In this document: positions 1-5,940 of the stretch, piece by piece | Layout: every line of letters starts with the position of its first letter | Numbering within the stretch: position 1 is the first letter of the stretch | DNA from: Phycisphaerales bacterium | GTDB lineage: Bacteria; Planctomycetota; Phycisphaerae; Phycisphaerales; UBA1924 | Assembly: GCA_020054055.1 (NCBI GenBank) | Contig: JAGVLZ010000309.1 | Span: 1-12,421, forward strand | DNA length: 12,421 nucleotides | Direction of reading: 5' to 3' | Position numbers and translations under genes: made by a program | The notes under the pieces: model-generated | The model's database searches: none | Told to the model about the DNA's origin: nothing | The model's input: only the letters and a program-made list of their open reading frames with translations

Positions 1-1
1 G

Positions 2-1021
2 CTGCGCGATGTGCGCAGCCGCAACGACGTGGTCCGTGCGGCGATGATCGTCGGCGCGGGGCTTGCATTGTCAGTCATATCGGTCAGTCTGCTGAGCCGG
101 CCACTTCTGGCGCAGGGGTGGACCCTCTGGACCGAGATCTTCGCCGATGCGCTCCGCGCCGGCCTCGCGGGCTTCTTTGCCGGCGCGATGACGCTCGTCG
201 TGCTGCCCACCGTCGAGCGCCTGTTCGACGTCACAACCGGCATGACACTCAGCGAATGGCGCGACCCGAAGCAGCCGCTGCTGCGCAAACTGCAACTCCA
301 GGCCCCGGGCACCTTCAACCACTCGCACACCGTCGCGACGCTCGCGGAGGCCGCCGCGGAAGCAGTCGGGGCCAACGGCCTGCACGTCTACGTCGGCGCG
401 CTCTACCACGACATCGGGAAGATGAACAAGCCCGATTACTTCGTCGAGAACCAGCCGCGAGGCTTCAACCGCCACTCCAAACTCAGCCCCGCGATGAGCC
501 TCCTCGTCATCGTCGGCCACGTCAAGGACGGCATCGAACTGGCCAAGGCATACCACCTGCCGCGATCGCTCCTCGGCTATGTGGAGACACACCACGGCAC
601 GACGCTGGTCGAATATTTCTTCGACCGCGCCCGCCGCGAAGCCGAGGAGGATGAGGGCGACCCCGGCGCCTCCGCCGCGCCGGAAGAGGTCGAGTACCGC
701 TACCCCGGGCCCAAGCCGCGGACCAAGGAGCAGGCCATCCTCATGATCTGCGACGCGGTCGAGTCGGCCACGCGCTCGATGCCCGAACCCACGCCGTCGC
801 GCATCCAGTCGCTCGTGAACCACCTCGCTACCAAGCGCCTGATGGACGGCCAGTTCGATGAATGCAACCTCACGCTCGCGGAACTCCACGCCATCGAAGA
901 GGCCGTGTCGCGCACGCTTGCGAGCATCTACCACGGACGCGTCGCGTACCCGACGAGCGAGAGCGATTCGCGCGCTTTATCCGCCTCGGATTCGAGGGGG
1001 CCCGCGGAGCGGGCGGGGTAG
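2..1021 (+). CDS. pgpH: PgpH-like membrane HD-domain phosphohydrolase, C-terminal part (5' end outside window)
   Basis: Proteins of this family (7TM receptor with intracellular HD hydrolase) hydrolyse cyclic di-AMP at the inner face of the cytoplasmic membrane. The frame is open to the window edge, so this is only the last 340 or so residues of a protein usually over 700. Numbering from the GTG at 11, two hydrophobic segments (about 9-29 and 50-66) would be the last helices of the 7TM part. The HD domain follows: H106 in NHSHTVA, H133-D134 in GALYHDIGK, H170 in GHVKDGIELAK, H194-H195 in ETHHGTTLVEYFF, and D248 in MICDAVESA. These are the expected metal ligands, so activity looks intact. The blocks HSKLSP and HHGTTLV are very typical of PgpH. 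Members normally end just after a 'YH.R..YP' motif, seen here at about 307-314; the remaining 22 residues are a Ser/Arg/Ala tail that coincides with a palindrome at 1000-1014. The family assignment is secure; the exact substrate is inferred. Confidence 0.9.
   Translation: MRDVRSRNDVVRAAMIVGAGLALSVISVSLLSRPLLAQGWTLWTEIFADALRAGLAGFFAGAMTLVVLPTVERLFDVTTGMTLSEWRDPKQPLLRKLQLQAPGTFNHSHTVATLAEAAAEAVGANGLHVYVGALYHDIGKMNKPDYFVENQPRGFNRHSKLSPAMSLLVIVGHVKDGIELAKAYHLPRSLLGYVETHHGTTLVEYFFDRARREAEEDEGDPGASAAPEEVEYRYPGPKPRTKEQAILMICDAVESATRSMPEPTPSRIQSLVNHLATKRLMDGQFDECNLTLAELHAIEEAVSRTLASIYHGRVAYPTSESDSRALSASDSRGPAERAG
1000..1014. repeat. Short GC-rich palindrome at the 3' end of the PgpH-like gene
   Basis: Arms GCCCGC and GCGGGC are perfectly complementary around a 3-nt loop (gga). 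It lies inside the last codons of the HD-domain gene, in the part that extends beyond the usual family C-terminus, and ends seven bases before the end of the stop codon. It could be a small REP-type insertion that extended the frame, or a hairpin contributing to transcription termination. There is no T-tract after it, which argues against a classical intrinsic terminator. Confidence 0.45.
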
Positions 1022-1117
1022 AGGGTCCTCGGTGGCTGGTTGCGCTGCGCAATCGTGTGCTTCGCGCATCTTCTGCCATGCTGTGCCCGCCAACCCGACG
1101 CGATACCATCAGAACTC

Positions 1118-1585
1118 ATGTCGAGCATCTTCATCGAAACAACGATTCCCTCGTACTACTTCGAGACACGGAGGGACCGTCGAACAACTGACTGGCGTGC
1201 TCAGACTCGACTCTGGTGGGATCGGTTCGCACCGGCCTACCAACTGGTGACATCGGAGTTCGTCATCGCCGAGTACCTCCGAGCACCCGCGGTGAAGTCT
1301 GCGCAGGCGGCCCGCTTCTTCTCTGGCGTGGCGGTGCTCCCGATTCCGAAGCGATTCGAGGAGGTTGTTTCCGCGTACATCAGCGAGCGCGTTATGCCCG
1401 CCGGCGAACGGGGCGACGCGGCCCACCTTGCCGTCGCTTCTCTGCACGCCGTCGATTTTGTGCTGACATGGAACTGCCGCCACCTCGCCAATGCAAACAA
1501 GGCTCGACACATTCGCGCCGTCAATACGCGTCTCGGCCTCACCACGCCTATCATCGCGACACCATTCGAGGTCGTCCCGGAGTAG
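1118..1585 (+). CDS. PIN-domain protein, VapC-like putative ribonuclease toxin
   Basis: A 155-aa protein resembling the PIN-domain family whose members start 'YIET(S/T)(I/V)xSY' and end with 'DxxLTWNCRHIANA...TPEE'. PIN proteins are Mg-dependent RNases, often toxins of type II toxin-antitoxin modules. Candidate acidic active-site residues are E7 (in IETTIPSYY; Glu is usual in this subfamily where VapC proper has Asp), E52 (in SEFVIAEY) and D100 (in GDAAHLAVA), followed by LTWNCRHLAN at about 117-126. The start at 1118 is chosen because the family begins right at this Met; a longer frame to 1040 would add 26 residues with no family resemblance and no better ribosome binding site. No clear Shine-Dalgarno precedes 1118. 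A small gene begins 5 nt after the stop, giving a toxin-first pair. The PIN fold is well supported; toxicity is inferred. Confidence 0.85.
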   Translation: MSSIFIETTIPSYYFETRRDRRTTDWRAQTRLWWDRFAPAYQLVTSEFVIAEYLRAPAVKSAQAARFFSGVAVLPIPKRFEEVVSAYISERVMPAGERGDAAHLAVASLHAVDFVLTWNCRHLANANKARHIRAVNTRLGLTTPIIATPFEVVPE

Positions 1586-1590
1586 TACAC

Positions 1591-1785
1591 ATGGCAAAGA
1601 AACAACCCCGCAGCATCACTCCGCCAAGCGATCCACCGACCGTTTCCCGAGTTCGAGCGGTTCGCGCCAAGATGTGGAAGGATGCGGGCGGAACGATCCA
1701 GGGCGCGATCGAACTGGCGCGCCGAGAGGCATCACGTCTGCGCACCACTCAATCCATCCGCCACAAGCGAGCTCAAGCGTCTTGA
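1591..1785 (+). CDS. Small protein downstream of PIN gene, putative antitoxin
   Basis: A 64-aa basic protein starting at ATG 1591, only 5 nt after the PIN gene stop. A GGAG at 1579-1582 lies inside the end of the PIN gene at good spacing, so translation is probably coupled. Residues 14-32 (DPPTVSRVRAVRAKMWKDA) resemble the pattern 'DP.V.EVR.IR....' found in many short antitoxin-like proteins next to PIN toxins, followed by a helix (IQGAIELARREASRL). No DNA-binding domain is recognisable. The last residues (TTQSIRHKRAQAS) are basic and low in complexity and may be altered by sequence turnover, since a palindromic element starts 12 nt past the stop. Role as antitoxin is inferred from position, size and this weak motif. 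It could also be an unrelated hypothetical protein. Confidence 0.6.
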   Translation: MAKKQPRSITPPSDPPTVSRVRAVRAKMWKDAGGTIQGAIELARREASRLRTTQSIRHKRAQAS

Positions 1786-1796
1786 AGCAGCACAGT

Positions 1797-1821
1797 ATGC
1801 TTGTGACGAGCCGAGAGCATG
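1797..1821. repeat. Degenerate copy of the palindromic element at 2244-2269
   Basis: This 25-nt stretch begins ATGCTTGTG and ends AGCATG. Aligned without gaps to 2245-2269 it matches at 21 of 25 positions, with all differences in the centre and right arm, so it no longer forms a perfect hairpin. It sits between the putative antitoxin and the 105-aa gene, and its right end abuts the GGAGG that serves as that gene's ribosome binding site. REP-like palindromes of this appearance are scattered in planctomycete genomes, from general knowledge. The match could still be partly chance. Confidence 0.45.
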
Positions 1822-1825
1822 GAGG
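1821..1825 (+). promoter_or_regulatory. Ribosome binding site of the 105-aa gene
   Basis: GGAGG, 6 nt before the ATG at 1832. It decides the start: the reading frame is open much further upstream (to 1682), but the upstream codons overlap the putative antitoxin in another frame and have no such site. Confidence 0.75.
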
Positions 1826-1831
1826 TTATCA

Positions 1832-2149
1832 ATGAAACAACTGAGTTCTGAACGTCGAGAACGTCGGGGGCGCAAGGGGAAGTGGACCCACGAAACACGG
1901 GTGTATTTATTTACTCAGGTAAAAGAGTCATTTGGACCTCATGTTGAATGGGGGGGTCAATGGTACCCCGCGAGCCGGGGCGAAGAAATGAATGTTTTAC
2001 TCGAACATCTCGCAGAGACACTGAGCGAAATGTTGAAGACCAGCATCCAACGAGGAGCCGTTCAGAATCAACTTCGGTGGGGGATCACGGAGTCACGAGA
2101 AGGAACGGTACCAAAGAACTTGGAGATGGAACCGAGATGCTGCGCGTGA
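1832..2149 (+). CDS. Hypothetical protein, 105 aa, low GC
   Basis: I do not recognise a named family. The start at 1832 follows a strong GGAGG with 6-nt spacing. The protein opens with a very basic stretch (about residues 6-15, RERRGRKGK), then a WTHETR...V...FGPHVEW block, an ASRGEE motif, a predicted amphipathic helix (LLEHLAETLSEMLKTSI) and a GAVQNQLRW motif near residues 77-85. The pattern 'WTxETR...FGP...GAVQxQxRW' recalls small uncharacterised proteins on mobile elements, possibly a Myb/SANT- or HTH-like nucleic-acid-binding fold; that is a weak impression. GC is about 52% by hand count, against over 65% in the neighbouring genes I sampled, suggesting recent acquisition. It lies between two related palindromic sequences. 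The final 20 or so residues look uncomposed and may be frame drift. Confidence 0.65.
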   Translation: MKQLSSERRERRGRKGKWTHETRVYLFTQVKESFGPHVEWGGQWYPASRGEEMNVLLEHLAETLSEMLKTSIQRGAVQNQLRWGITESREGTVPKNLEMEPRCCA

Positions 2150-2229
2150 GGCCGGGCTAATTTGAAGGAATGGCGATGGATGGCCCGCTTGCCTCCGAAC
2201 CACCAATCATTCCCGAACCGAAGTGCGCC

Positions 2230-2282
2230 GTGCGTCACCCCTCCATGCTTGTGCCGAGCCACAAGCATGCCACCCGATGCAC
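2230..2282. repeat. REP-like palindromic element between convergent genes
   Basis: The core is a perfect inverted repeat with 10-bp arms: CATGCTTGTG (2244-2253) and CACAAGCATG (2260-2269), around the 6-nt loop CCGAGC. Outside two pyrimidine-rich internal loops (2237-2243 and 2270-2275) a second pair of arms, GTGCGTC (2230-2236) and GATGCAC (2276-2282), pairs with one G-T wobble. The element lies between the plus-strand 105-aa gene and the minus-strand hydrolase gene, so it could serve as a bidirectional transcription end as well as being a dispersed repeat. No T-tract follows either side. A diverged copy lies at 1797-1821. No transposase is nearby. Confidence 0.75.
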
Positions 2283-2311
2283 ACTTGGCTGCTGCATGAA
2301 AAAGCGAACTC

Positions 2312-3349
2312 CTACTCCCCCAGCACAAACTCCACCGCCTCCTTCAACTCCTTCTCCTTCGCCCGCGGCAGGCTGTGTCCCATCCCCTTGTAGACCCGCA
2401 GGTCCACCGCGATGCCGCGCGCCTTCAATGCCTCCGCAAAATCTCGGTTGGACTTCGCCCCCTCGTCGCGATCACCCGTCAGCAGCGCGTAGCGCGGCCA
2501 GATGCTGGCATTGCGATCGGACAATGGCTGCGCGTGCGGCTCGTAGTGCCCGCAGCACACGATCACGCCGTCGAAGGCATCCGGGTGCTTCGTCGAGACC
2601 TGCATCGACACGTTCGCCCCCTGCGAAAAGCCAGTGAGGATCATCCGTTCCTGATCGATCTTGTGCCGCGCCGTGACCCACTCGACGGTGCGCAGCACGA
2701 GCCACTCGGACTCATCGACGTACATCCAGTGGAACCCGTTTCCCGCGGGGCGGAGCGCATCGGGGCATACCAGGATCGCGCCGAACCTCTCCGCGGTCAC
2801 GCGCCATGCGTCGGCCTTCTGCTTGCCGTTCATCCCCGTGCCGTGCAGCGCGATGATGAGCGGCGCGGGGAGCGCGGGGTTGTGTTTGGGCGGGAGGATC
2901 ACCAGCGGCTCGACCTTTGACGCCTCTTCCTTGAAGAGCTCGAGTTGCTTGGCGCGATTGCCCGTGATGAGTTGGATCGCCTCGTTGAACTTCGGCTGCT
3001 TGCGCGTCTGCGCAAGTTCCGGGGTTGTGTTCACCATCGTCGCACCGCCGAACCCGTCGCGCCCGGCGGTGACGAGCCACTCGGCGGCCTTCGCCGGGTC
3101 GCCGGCCTTTTCGTACGCCAGCGCCAGGTTGAACGCGGTGTTCCCGCCGCGGGGGTTGATCGGATGCAGTTGCAGCCCCAACTCGATGGCGCGCGGCCAG
3201 TCTTCCGCCTCGAATGCGCGGAGGACTTCATTCTGGAGGTGCTTTGCCTGAGCCGTGGGGGGCTGCTCCGCGCGGACGGGAGCGACCGTGCCAAGATGGG
3301 CAAGGAGGAGGGCGAACACGCACGCCACACGTCGAACTCGGCACGGCAT
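2312..3349 (-). CDS. Secreted alpha/beta hydrolase (esterase-like) with TPR-like N-terminus
   Basis: A 345-aa protein with a Sec signal peptide: basic MPCRVRR, hydrophobic core, and likely cleavage after VRA at residue 27. Residues about 35-95 form TPR-like helix pairs (for example FNLALAYEKAGDPAKAAEWL). Residues about 148-345 are an alpha/beta hydrolase of the feruloyl esterase/phospholipase-carboxylesterase type: oxyanion motif HGTG at 169-172, nucleophile S242 in GFSQG, probable acid D293 in TGDRDEG, and H325 in GMGHS. The catalytic set is complete. The start is supported by AGGAG about 8 nt upstream of the ATG. It is the last gene of the minus-strand polysaccharide set, 71 nt after the WecA-like gene, so an exported deacylase or polysaccharide esterase is plausible. 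Substrate cannot be read from the sequence. A 12-bp palindrome, GTTGCCGGCAAC at 3401-3412, lies in the upstream gap. Confidence 0.88.
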   Translation of the reverse strand: MPCRVRRVACVFALLLAHLGTVAPVRAEQPPTAQAKHLQNEVLRAFEAEDWPRAIELGLQLHPINPRGGNTAFNLALAYEKAGDPAKAAEWLVTAGRDGFGGATMVNTTPELAQTRKQPKFNEAIQLITGNRAKQLELFKEEASKVEPLVILPPKHNPALPAPLIIALHGTGMNGKQKADAWRVTAERFGAILVCPDALRPAGNGFHWMYVDESEWLVLRTVEWVTARHKIDQERMILTGFSQGANVSMQVSTKHPDAFDGVIVCCGHYEPHAQPLSDRNASIWPRYALLTGDRDEGAKSNRDFAEALKARGIAVDLRVYKGMGHSLPRAKEKELKEAVEFVLGE

Positions 3350-3420
3350 TTCGGGGCTCCTGTCGTGGAATCATCCGTATTCGCGGGGCAGCCCGGATGG
3401 GTTGCCGGCAACGGCGCAGA

Positions 3421-4839
3421 TTACCTCGCGGGGGTGGGTTTTCGAGGCTCAGCCTCTTTCCGAACCGATGGGCGGACGGGCGATGGACCCGCCGCCAGCG
3501 CCTCGCACTGCGCTTCCAGCACCTGCCGACGCGCCACCTTGACCGCGGCCACACCGATGAACGCCCACACCACCATCGCGATCGTGCAGACGACTCGAAC
3601 GCGGCCCATGCTCAGCCAGATCCCCAGCCCCGCGAAGACCAGCCCCGCCGCGTAGAGCGTCAGCACCGCCCCCTTCACCCCCAGCGCACGCTTCAGCATG
3701 TGGTGCAGATGCTGGTCGTCGGCCGCGGCGAACGACCGTCCCGCGAGTTTGCGGCGCACCATCGCCAGCACCGTGTCGATGATCGGGATCGAATAGATGA
3801 TCAGCCCCGCGACCACCAGGTGTGTCTTCCCCGTGTCCCCCATCATCAGCACGATGACGATCGTGACGTACCCCAACAGGAGCGAACCCGCATCTCCTAA
3901 AAAAATGGTCGCGGGATTGAAGTTGTGAGGCAGGAAGCCAAGGCACGCGCCGAGCAGCGCCAGCGCCAGCACGACGCGCGACGAATCCAGCCATCCATCG
4001 TCGGACGCCGCGAGCCAGAGGGCCATCAGCAGCAGCCCCATCGAGGCGATGGCGGTGATGCCGCTGAGCAGGCCGTCGAGCCCGTCGACCAGGTTGCTCG
4101 CGTTGCACGCGCCGAGGACGAAGACAGCGATGATGATGACGCCGGTCCAGTAGATGAGGTCCACGGTCAGCGACGAGCCGTAGCCTGGAAGCTCGAAAGG
4201 CAGCGGGATTGAGAATCGCAGGTCCTGATTGCCGAAGAAGGCGCCGATCGGGTGCAGCAGTCCCGCCGCCACCTTGGTGCCGATGTCCTGATAGGACAGG
4301 GCCGCCGCCGCGAGCAACTGCCCGCCGATCTTGGACCGGGGGATCAGGCGCGCGACGTCGTCGAGCAACCCAGTGAACATGATCGCGAACATCCCCACCA
4401 CCACCGAGACGGGAACGGGGGACTGCTCGAAGCGCGATCCGTGCGGCTCGAAGATGTTCACCGTGCGCCCCGACACCACCAGGTCCGGCGCGATGTAACT
4501 GAAGGCGATCGCCGCGAGCATCCCCAGGAACACGGCGACCCCGCCGAGGTATGCGATGGGCAGACGGTGAACCTTCCGCGACTCGCTCGGACGATCGACG
4601 ATCCCGTTGGCGATCGCCAGTTTCCGCATGATCGGAGTCGCGATGAGCGTGACCAGGAACGCGACGATGAACACGCCGATGTACCCGTGGAAGATGTCGA
4701 GAGCGGTCCCGATCGATGGAACGGGCAGCGCGGCCTCCACCGCCGTGCTCAGCCCGGTGTCCCCATCAACGAATGGCGCATCACCCCCGACGGTCGGCGG
4801 GGTGGCCTGGGCCAGAAGAATGCTCAAGGGGGTCAGCAT
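3421..4839 (-). CDS. WecA/TagO/MraY-family polyprenyl-phosphate sugar-1-phosphate transferase
   Basis: A 472-aa polytopic membrane enzyme that transfers a HexNAc-1-phosphate from a UDP-sugar to undecaprenyl phosphate, the first membrane step of surface-glycan synthesis. Signature motifs are in order: KVHRLPIAYLGG at 89-100, GLLDD at 157-161 (Asp pair for Mg/lipid binding), NASNLVDGLDGL at 247-258, FLGDAGS at 313-319 and DDQHLHH at 374-380 (the WecA/TagO-type HIHH box rather than the MraY form). About ten hydrophobic helices are visible. The first 45 residues are an unusual extension before the first helix, and the last 35 are a charged Pro/Arg tail. The ATG at 4839 lacks a clear Shine-Dalgarno; it starts 36 nt after the epimerase stop, so translation may be coupled. 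The run of seven T at FLGDAGS uses codons rare for this genome (TTT TTA). Confidence 0.93.
   Translation of the reverse strand: MLTPLSILLAQATPPTVGGDAPFVDGDTGLSTAVEAALPVPSIGTALDIFHGYIGVFIVAFLVTLIATPIMRKLAIANGIVDRPSESRKVHRLPIAYLGGVAVFLGMLAAIAFSYIAPDLVVSGRTVNIFEPHGSRFEQSPVPVSVVVGMFAIMFTGLLDDVARLIPRSKIGGQLLAAAALSYQDIGTKVAAGLLHPIGAFFGNQDLRFSIPLPFELPGYGSSLTVDLIYWTGVIIIAVFVLGACNASNLVDGLDGLLSGITAIASMGLLLMALWLAASDDGWLDSSRVVLALALLGACLGFLPHNFNPATIFLGDAGSLLLGYVTIVIVLMMGDTGKTHLVVAGLIIYSIPIIDTVLAMVRRKLAGRSFAAADDQHLHHMLKRALGVKGAVLTLYAAGLVFAGLGIWLSMGRVRVVCTIAMVVWAFIGVAAVKVARRQVLEAQCEALAAGPSPVRPSVRKEAEPRKPTPAR
3898..3904 (-). other. T TTT TTA heptamer, possible -1 frameshift or slippage site
   Basis: On the minus strand the codons for I312-F313-L314 of the WecA-like protein read ATT TTT TTA. 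The last T of the Ile codon plus TTT TTA is a canonical X XXY YYZ slippery heptamer in the correct phase. It occurs in a gene that otherwise avoids TTT and TTA. A frame shifted by -1 from here stays open to about 3449. An AGGAG directly follows, not at the upstream spacing known to stimulate bacterial frameshifting. No stimulatory structure was verified, so function is speculative; the string itself is certain. Confidence 0.3.
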
Positions 4840-4875
4840 CGGGACGGATTCGGCGGATTCATTCGGGCCAGACAG

Positions 4876-5880
4876 TTAATCGGACGCACTCCACCCCCGG
4901 GTGCGGGCAAGGTCACGGATGGTCCGCGCCAACTCGATCCTCGGCTCGAACCCCACCGCTCCCCTGATTCGGCGGAGGTCCGGCCGCCTTTGCCGCAAGT
5001 CTTCGAAACCGGGAGCGTACACTCGATCATAGGGGATCATCACCGGCTCAAGATCGGAATTGAGCGTCCGCGCGACGAGGCGGGCAAGGTCCGCGATGCT
5101 TATCGGCGCATCTGAACCAATGTTGAACACACGCCCGTGGCACGCCCCCGATTCGAGCAGCCGGGGCAGCACCGGGACGACATCCCGCACATCACAGAAG
5201 CACCGCGTCTGGGCGCCGTCGCCGAACACTTCCGGGTGCCGGCCGCGCAGCACCGCCTCGACAAAGTTTGGCAGCACCATGCCGTATTCCCCCACCTGAC
5301 GCGGCCCGACCGTGTTGAAAAACCGCGCCACCACCACCGGCAACCCCGATCGCGCATGGTGGGCGAGCGCCAGATACTCGTCGATCGCCTTCGTGCAGGC
5401 GTAGGACCAGCGCACCGCCGTGGTCGGCCCGTACAGGCAATCATCGTCTTCGCTGAAGGGGCTCTTGGTCCCCTTGCCGTACACCTCGGAACTGGACGCG
5501 ATCACCACCGCGGGCATCGGCACGCACGAAACCGCGTAGTGCAGCACCGCCGATGCTTCCTGGATATTGGTCTCGATGGACTCGATCGGCCGCTCGATGA
5601 TCCGCTTCACCCCCACCGCCGCCGCGAGGTGATAGACCTGGTCGAACCGCTCAGCGTCGGCGAACGATCGGACCGCCTCCGATGCCTCCGCGACGACAAC
5701 GCGGAGGCTCGGCCCCTCCGCGGGCAGGTTCGACCGCCGACCCGTCGAGAGGTTGTCGACGACGACCACTTCATCGCCGCGGGCAAGAAGATGGTCCACC
5801 AGGTGCGAACCGATAAACCCCGCGCCGCCCGTCACCAGACAGCGACGAGGCCGGGATGGCTCGGGATTGACTCCGCTCAC
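4876..5880 (-). CDS. NAD-dependent sugar-nucleotide epimerase/dehydratase (extended SDR)
   Basis: A 334-aa cytoplasmic enzyme of the extended short-chain dehydrogenase family, acting on a nucleotide sugar for surface-glycan synthesis. The Rossmann motif GGAGFIG is at 18-24, with D42 (VDNLSTG) placed to bind NAD ribose. The active site includes the Ser stretch in ASSSEVYG (128-135), Y160 and K164 in YACTK, and the RFFNTVGPRQ block at 186-195 typical of UDP-sugar epimerases and UDP-glucuronate decarboxylases. The nearby RWSY resembles the ArnA/UXS decarboxylase region, so 4-epimerase and decarboxylase are both possible. The start is GTG at 5880, preceded by AAGGAG 7 nt upstream. It begins 60 nt after the Wzc-like gene and ends 36 nt before the WecA-like gene, supporting co-transcription. 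Exact substrate is not resolved. Confidence 0.92.
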   Translation of the reverse strand: MSGVNPEPSRPRRCLVTGGAGFIGSHLVDHLLARGDEVVVVDNLSTGRRSNLPAEGPSLRVVVAEASEAVRSFADAERFDQVYHLAAAVGVKRIIERPIESIETNIQEASAVLHYAVSCVPMPAVVIASSSEVYGKGTKSPFSEDDDCLYGPTTAVRWSYACTKAIDEYLALAHHARSGLPVVVARFFNTVGPRQVGEYGMVLPNFVEAVLRGRHPEVFGDGAQTRCFCDVRDVVPVLPRLLESGACHGRVFNIGSDAPISIADLARLVARTLNSDLEPVMIPYDRVYAPGFEDLRQRRPDLRRIRGAVGFEPRIELARTIRDLARTRGWSASD

Positions 5881-5940
5881 TCGGACGCTCCTTGCGCCCG
5901 GCAGAATAGCGAGCGGCCAATCGGGCGGCGGACGAAACGG

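Noticed and set aside
71..934. 287-codon minus-strand open frame opposite the PgpH-like gene
   Set aside because: Composition is typical antisense (Arg, Val, Asp, Gly) and the plus strand carries intact HD motifs.
1040..1052. Palindrome TTGCGCTGCGCAA before the PIN gene as an operator
   Set aside because: A single short GC-rich palindrome with a 1-nt centre, no paired promoter elements and not repeated nearby; too likely by chance.
3401..3412. GTTGCCGGCAAC palindrome upstream of the hydrolase as a regulator site
   Set aside because: Perfect 12-bp palindrome but single, short, and without recognisable promoter elements; noted in the hydrolase entry only.
3449..4108. 219-codon minus-strand frame overlapping the WecA-like gene as an independent gene
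   Set aside because: Translation is low-complexity Arg/Gly/Ala/His without a domain; mentioned only as the possible -1 product of the slippery heptamer.
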